From the NCBI GenBank assembly GCA_002171575.2, contig NHEI02000031.1, positions 1-31,006 on the forward strand: a stretch of 31,006 nucleotides of DNA. The letters run 5' to 3'. Below the pieces are notes generated by a model. The model was not told where the DNA came from. It saw only the letters and a list, made by a program, of their open reading frames with translations, and made no database searches. Origin of the DNA: Flavobacteriaceae bacterium TMED81. GTDB taxonomy: Bacteria > Bacteroidota > Bacteroidia > Flavobacteriales > Flavobacteriaceae. Each line of letters starts with the position of its first letter. The stretch's first letter is position 1. The position numbers were made by a program, and so were the translations under genes. Positions 1 through 7,762 of this stretch are shown one piece after another.

Positions 1-782
1 AATCGAAAAATCACTCCAAAAAAGCCAACAGCATTTGGCAAATGGAGGCACCAGCGTTGAAGCGGTGCGAATTGCAATCAATATTTTAGAAGACTCCCCC
101 CTACTTTAACGCAGGAAAAGGGTCTGTGTTTACCTCATCTGGAACCAACGAACTGGACGCCTCGATCATGAACGGATAGAACGTGCAAGCAGGCGCAGTG
201 GCAGGACTTACAAACATCAAAAATCCGATCGACGCTGCGATTGCTGTCATGGAGCATTCTCCCCATGTATTTCTGATTGGGAAAGGAGCCGAGGAATTTG
301 CAGTGACCCATGGCATGGATACCGTACCGCAAAGTTATTTCTTCAATGAATATCGATACCAAGAACATCTTGAGGGATTGAGTGAAGACAAGACAAAGTT
401 TGGTACTGTTGGCGCTGTAGCGATTGATCGCAATGGGAATATAGCTGCTGGAACTTCCACTGGCAGAATGAACAATAAGCGTTTTGGGCGTGTGGGTGAT
501 GTTCCAGTGATCGGAGCAGGAACCTATGCAGAAAACGGAATTGGGGGCTTGTCTGCAACTGGTCACGGGGAGTATTTTATACGAAATGTGGCCACCTATG
601 ATATTGCTGCACAGGTCAAATACGGCAATGAAACCCTAGACGAAGCGGGCTATAACACCTTGATGAAGAAACTGAAAAGTCAGGGTGGTGACGGAGGTGT
701 CATCGGGCTCGATAGCCAAGGCGGTGTGGTCATCTATTTTAATACTGTAGCCATGCCTCGTGGGTATATTAATAGCAAATGA
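1..782 (+). pseudogene. Isoaspartyl peptidase/L-asparaginase (Ntn-hydrolase type), 5'-partial, disrupted by a frameshift and a TAG
   Basis: The translation matches plant-type asparaginase (IaaA family), which hydrolyses beta-aspartyl peptides and asparagine after self-cleavage before a Thr. The gene enters from outside the window. Reading from base 2 gives the alpha-subunit segment ending EDSP, then frame is lost at six Cs (96-101). With five Cs the reading continues YFNAGKGSVF...ELDASIMNG, as the family expects. An in-frame TAG (177-179) then interrupts MNG-NVQAGAVAGL, where relatives usually have a basic or polar residue. From 180 the frame is open to TGA 780-782. The catalytic Thr is codon ACT 405-407 in GTVGAVAIDRNG, followed by an intact beta subunit (about 125 residues) with GRMNNKRFGRVGD and SATGHGE. 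A GTG at 183 could start a separate product, but that would lack most of the alpha subunit. A real pseudogene is likely; a local sequence error is the alternative. Confidence 0.8.
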
Positions 783-815
783 GAAACCGTTGTATTAATT
801 GATGTGGACTAGTGC

Positions 816-2078
816 TTATACACCTACTTCCTCAATGAATTTTGAAGACAATCGCTTATACAAACCGTCGTTGAGTCGTTCGCGAATGGTTGAAAATGCC
901 TCGAGCGTTTCATCGATATCTTCCATCGTATGCGAAGCAGTCGGGATCAATCGCAATAAAATCAATCCTTTGGGAATTACTGGGTAAACAACGATTGAGC
1001 AGAAAATTCCAAAGTTTTCTCTCAAATCTTTGACCAAAACCATGGCTTCAGGTACACTTCCTTTGAGATAGACTGGGGTGACGCAACTTTGCGTCGATCC
1101 CAAATCAAAACCACGCTCACGAAGACCCGTTTGTAGTGCGTTTACGTTTTTCCAAAGATTCGCTTTGAGTTCGGGCATGGAACGCAGCATATCCAATCGC
1201 TTTAACGCCCCTTTGACAAGCACCATTTGCAGTGATTTTGCAAACATCTGTGAACGCATATTGTATTTGAGGTAGTCAATAATGTCTTTATCTGCTGCGA
1301 TAAATGCTCCAGTACTTGCCATTGACTTGGCAAATGTGGCAAAATAAACATCGATATCATCTTGGATACCTTGTTCCTCTCCTGCGCCAGCACCAGTAGC
1401 TCCAAGCGTACCAAACCCATGTGCATCATCGACAAGCAAGCGGAAGTTGAATTTTTCTTTTAGGGCAACGATTTCACGCAAACGACCTTGCTCACCACGC
1501 ATGCCAAAAACCCCCTCAGAAATGACAAGAATACCACCACCCGTTTCCGCAACGACTTTGGTCGCACGAATCAAGTTTTTCTCCAAGCTTTCAATGTTGT
1601 TGTGCTGAAAAGTAAATCGCTTTCCCAAATGAAGTCTCACTCCATCTACTATACAAGCATGCGCATCGACATCATAAACAATGACATCATTTTTGGATAC
1701 AAGGGAATCGATTGTTGAAAGTATACCCTGATACCCAAAGTTCAAAAGATATGCAGCTTCTTTATTGACAAAAGCCGCTAGTTCTTCTTGCAATTGCTCG
1801 TGAGCACTGGTGTGCCCTGACATCAGTCGCGCACCCATGGGGTATGCAGAACCATAATCTTCTGCTGCATCAGCATCAACTTTCCTGACCTCAGGATGGT
1901 TGGCCAATCCGAGATAGTCATTAACACTCCAAGTAATGACTTCCTTACCTTGAAAATACATGCGATTTCCGATAGGCCCTTCTAGCTTTGGAAATGCAAA
2001 ATAACCCTCTGCGAGTGAAGCCCACTTCCCTAGGGGGCCTCTGTTTGTACGCATTCTGTCAAAAATATCGTTGCTCAT
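816..2078 (-). CDS. Alpha-oxoamine synthase, probable cysteate/serine C-fatty-acyltransferase (CapB-like)
   Basis: This is a PLP enzyme of the alpha-oxoamine synthase group (serine palmitoyltransferase, KBL and BioF relatives), which condenses an amino acid with an acyl-CoA or acyl-ACP and releases CO2. It has 420 residues, near the family norm plus an N-terminal extension. Visible features are WSVNDYLGLANHPEV at 50-64, the PLP-stacking His140 in DVDAHACIVDG, the DDAHGFGTLG motif with Asp218, and the Schiff-base lysine Lys251 in TFAKSMASTG. The latter resembles the serine palmitoyltransferase version more than the KBL version. It lies 30 bases downstream of a cysteine-synthase-like gene on the same strand. 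In capnine-producing Bacteroidota a cysteate synthase and a cysteate fatty acyltransferase (called CapA and CapB) supply 3-ketocapnine, so I infer the CapB role. Serine palmitoyltransferase is the main alternative. Glycine C-acetyltransferase is less likely because no tdh is nearby. Confidence 0.85.
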   Translation of the reverse strand: MSNDIFDRMRTNRGPLGKWASLAEGYFAFPKLEGPIGNRMYFQGKEVITWSVNDYLGLANHPEVRKVDADAAEDYGSAYPMGARLMSGHTSAHEQLQEELAAFVNKEAAYLLNFGYQGILSTIDSLVSKNDVIVYDVDAHACIVDGVRLHLGKRFTFQHNNIESLEKNLIRATKVVAETGGGILVISEGVFGMRGEQGRLREIVALKEKFNFRLLVDDAHGFGTLGATGAGAGEEQGIQDDIDVYFATFAKSMASTGAFIAADKDIIDYLKYNMRSQMFAKSLQMVLVKGALKRLDMLRSMPELKANLWKNVNALQTGLRERGFDLGSTQSCVTPVYLKGSVPEAMVLVKDLRENFGIFCSIVVYPVIPKGLILLRLIPTASHTMEDIDETLEAFSTIRERLNDGLYKRLSSKFIEEVGV

Positions 2079-2108
2079 TGTTTTTAGTTTTTGTTCAGTG
2101 TGATTGAA

Positions 2109-3155
2109 CTATTTAATATATTCAATTGCCTTTTCATCTTGCAAGTGGTTTGCATCGAAAAACCCTTGTTCTTTCATCCATTGATCACTGTAAATCTTAC
2201 TCATATAACGAGATCCATGATCGCAAAAGATTACGACCACTACACTGTCTTTATCAAAAAATTGATTTTGTTGATTTAACTGTCGAATGGCCTGAAGTGC
2301 CGCACCAGAAGTATATCCAACAAAAAGACCTTCTTTCTTGGTAATTTCTCTAGCAGAATGAGCACTTTCCTCATCTGTCACCTTTTCAAAATGATCAATA
2401 TATTCGAAATGAGTCGTTGAAGGAATCAGATTTTTACCCAGCCCTTCAATTCGGTAAGGATAGATTTCGTTTTCATCAAACTCAGACGTTTCATGAAACT
2501 TCTTCAGAACCGATCCATAAGCATCAACTCCAATGATTTTGACCTTCTCATTTTTGGACTTTAAATATCGTCCAATACCTGAAATCGTGCCTCCTGTCCC
2601 ACTTGCTGCCACCAAATGAGTTACCTGACCTGAGGTTTGTTTCCATATTTCGGGGCCAGTTGTGCGAAAATGTGCTTCGGTGTTGAGTTCATTAAAATAC
2701 TGATTGATATAAACAGAACCTTTAATCTCGTTGTGCAATCGCTTAGCGACTTGGTAATAGGAGCGTGGATCATCAGCTTTCACATGACCAGGGCATACAT
2801 AGACGGTAGCTCCCATGGCACGAAGCATATCAATTTTATCGGGAGACGATTTAGAGGAAACCGCCAAAACACATTGATATCCTTTGATGATGCTGGCCAT
2901 GGCAATACTATAACCAGTATTTCCTGAGGTCGTCTCAATAATGGTATTTCCGGGCTTGAGAATGCCCTTTCGCTCTGCTTCTTCAATGATGTACAGTGCG
3001 ATGCGATCCTTATTGGAGTGGCCTGGATTGGTAAACTCAGCTTTCGCGTAATAGCTACCCTGAAACCCTTTTACAGTTTCATTTAGCTTGATAAGTGGGG
3101 TATCACCAACAAGGTCCAGAATACTTTCGTGTGCCTCAATTGTTTTTTTAGTCAT
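2109..3155 (-). CDS. PLP-dependent cysteine/cysteate synthase family protein (CapA-like)
   Basis: This is a fold-type II PLP enzyme of the cysteine synthase family, 348 residues from ATG 3155. An in-frame TTG nine bases upstream is also open, but ATG is preferred. Motifs in order: DLVGDTPLIKLN near 14-25, the Schiff-base lysine Lys49 in NPGHSNKDR, the substrate loop TSGNTG at 76-81, and the phosphate-cup loop SGTGGT at 185-190. There is no CBS domain, so it is not a cystathionine beta-synthase of the regulated type. Ordinary CysK is usually nearer 310 residues and reads NP.SSVKDR, so the NPGHSNKDR version and extra length mark a divergent subfamily. Its immediate downstream partner is an alpha-oxoamine synthase. 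That pairing supports cysteate synthase (phosphoserine or serine plus sulfite) feeding sulfonolipid synthesis. Family assignment is firm; the cysteate activity is inferred from context. Confidence 0.85.
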   Translation of the reverse strand: MTKKTIEAHESILDLVGDTPLIKLNETVKGFQGSYYAKAEFTNPGHSNKDRIALYIIEEAERKGILKPGNTIIETTSGNTGYSIAMASIIKGYQCVLAVSSKSSPDKIDMLRAMGATVYVCPGHVKADDPRSYYQVAKRLHNEIKGSVYINQYFNELNTEAHFRTTGPEIWKQTSGQVTHLVAASGTGGTISGIGRYLKSKNEKVKIIGVDAYGSVLKKFHETSEFDENEIYPYRIEGLGKNLIPSTTHFEYIDHFEKVTDEESAHSAREITKKEGLFVGYTSGAALQAIRQLNQQNQFFDKDSVVVVIFCDHGSRYMSKIYSDQWMKEQGFFDANHLQDEKAIEYIK

Positions 3156-3187
3156 AAATAACAAGCCATTTGCTTATTGATTCGCCC

Positions 3188-3195
3188 CAAATTTA
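3188..3195 (-). promoter_or_regulatory. Candidate -7 box of the capA/capB-like operon
   Basis: The minus strand reads TAAATTTG at 3195-3188, a perfect TAnnTTTG Bacteroidota -7 element 32 bases upstream of the ATG at 3155. I see no good TTG -33 element at the expected spacing, so the call is tentative. Confidence 0.4.
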
Positions 3196-3334
3196 CAGAA
3201 ATTTAATGGTTTTAGGAAAAAACAGATTTGATAAAAATGATTGTTTAAAGAAGGTAAAACAAAATTTAAACAAACAGATGTGGAATAGATGTTCGTTTTG
3301 TATTGAGTTTATTTATCTTCGTGAAAAAATTGCA

Positions 3335-4439
3335 ATGTTCACTTCTGAACTTTATCAAAAAATTAAAGATCGCCTGGCTGCGTTAAGGAGGTCTCTTTGA
3401 CGTGGACTCGCTAACTATCGACGTTCAAAACAAAGAGGAAAAAACCTTAGCTCCTGATTTTTGGGATGACACTTCAGCTGCTGAAACTTATATCCGAGCT
3501 CTTCAACCCAAAAAACAATGGCTGTCAGACATCAATCAGTTAACCTCTAAAATCGATGATCTCTCTGTGCTAATCGAATTCTCAAAAAGTGGTGATGATG
3601 TAGCCGAAGAGCTTAACTCCCTATTCGCTGAGGCGACAAGCTTTATTGAGGAACTCGAGTTTAAAAATATGCTTTCAGAAGAAGGGGATTCGTTCTCTGC
3701 TGTACTGCAAATCACTGCGGGAGCAGGTGGAACAGAAAGCTGTGATTGGGCTTCAATGCTAATGAGAATGTATATGATGTGGGCAGAAAAGAAAGGGTTT
3801 AAAGTTCGGGAACTCAATATGCAAGAAGGTGACGTAGCTGGCATCAAAACCGTTACACTTGAATGCAAAGGAGATTATGCTTTTGGTTGGCTTAAGGGAG
3901 AAAATGGTGTCCACCGATTGGTAAGGATTTCGCCATTTGACAGCAATGCAAAACGACACACCAGCTTTGCATCTGTTTATGTTTATCCACTCGTAGATGA
4001 TACAATACAAATTGACATCAACCCTGCTGATATTCAAATCACAACTGCCCGCTCAAGTGGAGCTGGAGGACAACACGTAAACAAGGTTGAAACCAAAGTT
4101 CAGCTTACCCATAAACCAACTGGGATTCAAATCAGTTGTTCGGAGACAAGGTCCCAACACGAAAACAGAGAAAGAGCCTTGCAAATGTTGCGCTCCCAAC
4201 TTTATGAGATTGAGCTTCAAAACAAAAGAAAAACAAGAGATGCAATTGAAGCCAATAAAATGAAAATCGAATGGGGATCGCAAATTCGAAATTATGTGAT
4301 GCAACCCTACAAAATGATAAAAGATGTAAGAAGTGGACACGAATCAAGTGATGTCAGTTCAGTCCTAGATGGAGGGCTAGACCCTTTTCTCAAATCTTAT
4401 TTAATGATTAATCAAGAATCTAAATCTAATGAACTATAA
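3335..4439 (+). CDS. prfB: Peptide chain release factor 2, made by programmed +1 frameshifting
   Basis: RF2 recognises UGA and UAA and triggers peptide release. Translation starts at ATG 3335 and runs 21 codons to an in-frame TGA at 3398-3400. A +1 shift at CTT-T-GAC joins Asp (3399-3401) to the 345-codon main frame from 3402, giving 367 residues (E. coli RF2 has 365). The joined sequence LRRSL-DVD matches the RF2 N-terminal helix. The main frame carries the stop-codon-reading SPF tripeptide in VRISPFDSNAKRH and the catalytic GGQ in SSGAGGQHVNKVET. The gene is divergent from the capA-like gene. Its TAA (4437-4439) overlaps the next gene's ATG by one base. In the cell this is autoregulation: low RF2 leaves UGA unread and favours the shift. 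Confidence 0.97.
3386..3401 (+). promoter_or_regulatory. Programmed +1 frameshift site of prfB
   Basis: The stretch reads AGG AGG TCT CTT TGA C in the initial frame: an internal Shine-Dalgarno-like AGGAGG (3386-3391), one spacer codon, then the slippery CTT followed by TGA C. The order and spacing equal the E. coli site (AGG GGG TAT CTT TGA C). The tRNA on CTT slips forward to TTT, so T3398 is skipped in effect and GAC is read next. Confidence 0.95.
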
Positions 4440-5050
4440 TGATGAATACAATTGTTTTTGACCTCGGTGGCGTTCTAATTGACTGGAACCCTGAATATGT
4501 TTTTCTCAAAGAATTTCGCGGTGATCGTGAAAAAATGAATTGGTTTTTTGAGAATATTTGCACCTCTGCATGGAATGAACAACAAGATGCTGGTCATAGC
4601 TTGGAGCAAGCAACTCGAGAACGAATTGCACTCTTTCCAGAACATGAGCGTCTTATTCGAATGTATTACGGTGAATGGGAACAGATGCTTGGCTATGAGC
4701 ATACTGGAACAGTCGAAATTTTAAAAAAATTACATCAATCCCCTGACTATACAATTTACGCATTGACCAACTGGAGTGGAGAAACTTTCCCTGTTGCCCT
4801 GCAAAAATTTTCATTTTTGTCATGGTTTAAGGGTATTGTTGTTTCAGGCGATGAGAAACTTGTGAAACCAGACCCTGCAATCTATAAATTATTGTTAGAG
4901 CGATATGGTTTAGATGCAACGACTTGTGTTTTTATCGACGACCGTGCTGACAATGTTCAGGCGGCTGTTGATTTGGGATTTAAAGGAATTCAATTTTCAA
5001 ACGACCGCAAACTTCACAAACAATTACTAGACTTAAATATCAAAATATAA
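4439..5050 (+). CDS. HAD superfamily hydrolase (subfamily IA, YihX-like)
   Basis: A 203-residue haloacid-dehalogenase-like phosphatase. Motif I is FDLGGVLIDWNP with nucleophile Asp8, motif II is TNWS, motif III is the lysine in EKLVKPDP, and motif IV is the acid pair in VFIDDRADN. The usual second Asp of motif I (DxD) is a glycine here. That is also seen in YihX-type members, so classical acid-base catalysis at this position is missing. The cap region lies between motifs I and II, which fits subfamily IA. Two ATG codons occur in tandem (4439 and 4442); the first overlaps the prfB stop as TAATG. The stop overlaps the next ATG in the same way, so the three genes are probably one transcript. The substrate cannot be read from sequence. 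Confidence 0.9.
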   Translation: MMNTIVFDLGGVLIDWNPEYVFLKEFRGDREKMNWFFENICTSAWNEQQDAGHSLEQATRERIALFPEHERLIRMYYGEWEQMLGYEHTGTVEILKKLHQSPDYTIYALTNWSGETFPVALQKFSFLSWFKGIVVSGDEKLVKPDPAIYKLLLERYGLDATTCVFIDDRADNVQAAVDLGFKGIQFSNDRKLHKQLLDLNIKI

Positions 5051-7488
5051 TGATAAGAAACACAGCTTTACTTTTTATTCTTTTTCTATTTACCCTCACA
5101 AGCTTTGGCCAAGCCCGTCAAATTGTTTTGAGCGGAACCATAACCGATGCCGAGAACAGTGAACCCCTACCCTATGCCACTGTGTCGATTTATAATCGCA
5201 ATGGGGATTTAGCAGACGGAGGAATCGCTGACGAAAATGGAATTTTCAAACTCAATATATCTCCAAATGACTATTCGTTGAACTTTGAGTATATCGGATT
5301 TGAAAGCATAACAACAGATGTAAAGCAATATATGAAGAGCACCAATATCGGAACTGTTCAGCTCGTTTCATCGGTTGAGTCACTGGAAGGTGTCGATGTG
5401 GTAGGACAAAGTGCAGAGGTCGAAATTCGTTTAGATAAGCGTGTTTACAATGTTGCCAAAAACAACCTCGTTCGAGGGGGGACAGTATCTGATGTGCTGG
5501 AAAATGTACCTTCTGTTTCCGTTGATATTGATGGGAATATCGAACTTCGAGGAAACAATAACGTACGAGTTCTAGTTGACGGTAAACCGTCAGGGCTATT
5601 CGGACTCGGTGGTATTGACGCATTGACAAGACTACCTGCAGAATCAATCGAGAAAGTTGAAGTAATTACCTCACCTTCTGCTCGTTACCAAGCAGAAGGT
5701 ACCACAGGGATTATCAATATCATTTTGGCCAAACGATTCTTAAAGGGTCTAAATGGGGTATTCAACCTTTCCGCAGGAAAAAACGACACCTATAACGGAT
5801 CAGCCAACTTAAATTATCGAAAAGGGAAGCTTAACTTTTTTACCAATTCGGGATATAGTGACCGCACCAATAAAGGACGGGCTTTGCAAGACAATGTATA
5901 TACAAACCCTCTTGAATCTGTAGATCGTTATGTTGAGGAACGTTTTTTCGATCGCAGAAGACAAGGATTTAATATCAATATGGGATTGGATTATGAAATG
6001 ACTGAAAAGACTTCATTAACCCTTAGCTACCGCATAAACGAAAGAGATGGAGATGACAGGACAGTAAATGAGCAGTCTCAATATCAAACGGATGAGATTT
6101 TGATAACAAATCGCTATGAAAATGAAATTGACCGAGAGGATAGCAATCAGTTTAGTGTAGATTTTGAACATAAATTCAACAAACAAGGACACAAGTTGAC
6201 TGCAACCTTACAAACAGAAAAAAATGACGAATCGGAAACTTCTGACATCAATTCATTTTATCAAAATGGGGAACCTTCAGACGATAGTGAAATCAACACT
6301 ACGGTAGAAAGTCAAGAGAGAAACCTGGCACAAATCGATTATGTGTATCCCATCGACAAAAACACACAATTTGAGGCGGGATATCGAGGAACAGACAACA
6401 AAAGAATAATCGATTTCGAGGTTGAGATTATAGATGAAAATGACATCGCAACGACCGATGAAAACCTTTCGAATGTTCTCGATTTTGAACAAGAAGTTCA
6501 TGCTTTATATACCCAGTACGGAAAAAAATTCAACGCTTTCTCATTTCTAGCTGGATTGCGCTTCGAAAATACAAGGGTATTTGTTGAACAACTCGAATCC
6601 AACACGCCTGTCAACAACGATAGCTATAACGGATACTTCCCTACGCTCAACTTAGGTTACGAGATCAGTCCTACCGCAAGCATCACCTTGGGATACAATC
6701 GAAGAATCTCACGACCAAGAGCGCGGATGCTTAACCCTTTTCAATCAAGATCGAGCAAAACCAGTTATTTTCAAGGAAACCCAGAACTTGATCCGAGTTA
6801 CTCCAACGGTATTGATATTGGCTATTTGAAGCAGTTTAAAAAAGTTACGTTAAATACTTCTGTCTACTATCGCAAGTCAACGGATGCCATAAGCCGGGTT
6901 GCTATAGTAACCGATGAAACCGTTTTTGTCAATGATATCGAAACTCCTGTCATCCGTCGCTTGCCAATTAATCTGGGTACAGTGGAACAATTTGGAGTTG
7001 AGTTTAACACTTCTTTACGTTTGGTTAAAGGAATGCGTACCAATGCAAGTGTAAATTTCTTTAGACGCATAGAGGAAGGAAATTATCAAGGCACATCCTA
7101 TGATACAGACAACACAAGCTGGTCAGGAAATCTAAGAAACTCTTATCTCTTGCCATTCGATATTCAATCTCAGTTCTCAGTGCGCTACCGAGGTCCAAGC
7201 GAATCCTCATTTGGCATTAGCAAAGGGTTTTTATACACCGATCTCGCTTTGAGCAAAGATGTCTTCAATGATGATGCAACGCTAAACTTACGATTTAGCG
7301 ATTTGTTTAATACAGCCAAATATGACTACCAAACGACTACACCAGTCGCAGTTACAGATGGAATTTATCAAAGGCGTGAACCCACATACACCCTAACCTT
7401 TACATACCGATTCAGACAAGACAAAAACAGAGAGCGTGGCCGCAGAGGATCTAACGAGCAGGGAGACTTTGGAGAATTTGAATTATAA
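5050..7488 (+). CDS. TonB-dependent outer-membrane receptor with carboxypeptidase-regulatory-like domain
   Basis: An 812-residue outer-membrane protein. It begins with a signal peptide (residues 1 to about 21, hydrophobic, ending SFGQA). Next comes a carboxypeptidase-D regulatory-like beta domain around 25-110 (LSGTITDAENSEPLPYATV). A plug domain follows around 120-235 (DVLENVPSVSVDIDGNIELRG and IEKVEVITSPSARY, then GTTGIINI). The rest is a 22-strand-type barrel of the outer-membrane beta-barrel family common in Bacteroidota. The barrel includes GYNRRISRPRARMLNPF and ends near TLTFTYRF, with a charged tail (RERGRRG) after the last strand. No SusD-like lipoprotein gene is adjacent, so this is not a SusCD glycan pair. 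The substrate is unknown. The ATG overlaps the HAD stop by one base. Confidence 0.92.
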   Translation: MIRNTALLFILFLFTLTSFGQARQIVLSGTITDAENSEPLPYATVSIYNRNGDLADGGIADENGIFKLNISPNDYSLNFEYIGFESITTDVKQYMKSTNIGTVQLVSSVESLEGVDVVGQSAEVEIRLDKRVYNVAKNNLVRGGTVSDVLENVPSVSVDIDGNIELRGNNNVRVLVDGKPSGLFGLGGIDALTRLPAESIEKVEVITSPSARYQAEGTTGIINIILAKRFLKGLNGVFNLSAGKNDTYNGSANLNYRKGKLNFFTNSGYSDRTNKGRALQDNVYTNPLESVDRYVEERFFDRRRQGFNINMGLDYEMTEKTSLTLSYRINERDGDDRTVNEQSQYQTDEILITNRYENEIDREDSNQFSVDFEHKFNKQGHKLTATLQTEKNDESETSDINSFYQNGEPSDDSEINTTVESQERNLAQIDYVYPIDKNTQFEAGYRGTDNKRIIDFEVEIIDENDIATTDENLSNVLDFEQEVHALYTQYGKKFNAFSFLAGLRFENTRVFVEQLESNTPVNNDSYNGYFPTLNLGYEISPTASITLGYNRRISRPRARMLNPFQSRSSKTSYFQGNPELDPSYSNGIDIGYLKQFKKVTLNTSVYYRKSTDAISRVAIVTDETVFVNDIETPVIRRLPINLGTVEQFGVEFNTSLRLVKGMRTNASVNFFRRIEEGNYQGTSYDTDNTSWSGNLRNSYLLPFDIQSQFSVRYRGPSESSFGISKGFLYTDLALSKDVFNDDATLNLRFSDLFNTAKYDYQTTTPVAVTDGIYQRREPTYTLTFTYRFRQDKNRERGRRGSNEQGDFGEFEL

Positions 7489-7490
7489 AG

Positions 7491-7655
7491 CTACTCTGAT
7501 TGTTTCGCTTTTTTTCTTTCTTTAAACCACTCGATCAGGTTACCACTCAACCAGTAAGGAATCACAAAGCCAATGAGGAAAATCATAAGCCAAAATCCCG
7601 TGGTGAGTATTGTTAGAAAAAGAATAAATCCAATATATTGTTCAAACGTAAACAT
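7491..7655 (-). CDS. Small membrane protein, 54 residues
   Basis: A short reading frame from ATG 7655 to TAG 7493-7491 encodes 54 residues. The first 35 or so are strongly hydrophobic with aromatic residues (QYIGFILFLTILTTGF, then LMIFLIGFVIPYWL), enough for one long or two short membrane helices. The C-terminus is charged (EWFKERKKAKQSE). I do not recognise a named family. Support for a real gene is the amino-acid composition, the fit into the gap between the receptor (stop 7488) and fumC, and a well-formed promoter upstream (TTG at 7704-7702, 20 bases, TAAATTTG at 7681-7674). Function unknown. Confidence 0.7.
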   Translation of the reverse strand: MFTFEQYIGFILFLTILTTGFWLMIFLIGFVIPYWLSGNLIEWFKERKKAKQSE

Positions 7656-7673
7656 AGATGTCTATTGATGTTG

Positions 7674-7704
7674 CAAATTTATTTAGAAAGTTTGATGCAC
7701 ACAA
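7674..7704 (-). promoter_or_regulatory. Candidate promoter of the 54-residue membrane protein
   Basis: On the minus strand, TTG (7704-7702), a 20-base spacer, and TAAATTTG (7681-7674) match the Bacteroidota -33/-7 consensus. Predicted transcription starts only about 10 bases before the ATG at 7655. Confidence 0.55.
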
Positions 7705-7737
7705 GAAAGGTTGATAAAATCCGCATTTGATTTTTCT

Positions 7738-7745
7738 TACCTTTG
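7738..7745 (+). promoter_or_regulatory. Candidate -7 box of fumC
   Basis: TACCTTTG at 7738-7745 fits TAnnTTTG and lies 17 bases before the fumC ATG. The nearest upstream TTG (7711-7713) is 24 bases away, slightly longer than usual, so the -33 part is weak. Confidence 0.45.
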
Positions 7746-7762
7746 CATAAAGATTCATTTCC

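Noticed and set aside
177..179. TAG read as an amino acid (stop recoding)
   Set aside because: The neighbouring C6 frameshift in the same gene, and other genes using TAG as a normal terminator (fumC, menC, rpsA), make decay or error the simpler reading.
816..2078. Glycine C-acetyltransferase (kbl)
   Set aside because: No threonine dehydrogenase neighbour, and the lysine loop and upstream cysteate-synthase-like gene fit a fatty-acyl transferase better.
3170..3400. A separate 76-residue gene upstream of prfB
   Set aside because: Only its last 21 codons from ATG 3335 are meaningful: they are the RF2 N-terminus joined by frameshifting. The upstream part has no start and no recognisable sequence.
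5050..7488. SusC-type glycan importer
   Set aside because: No SusD-like lipoprotein gene is adjacent, and the barrel and plug resemble the general outer-membrane beta-barrel family with a carboxypeptidase-regulatory domain.
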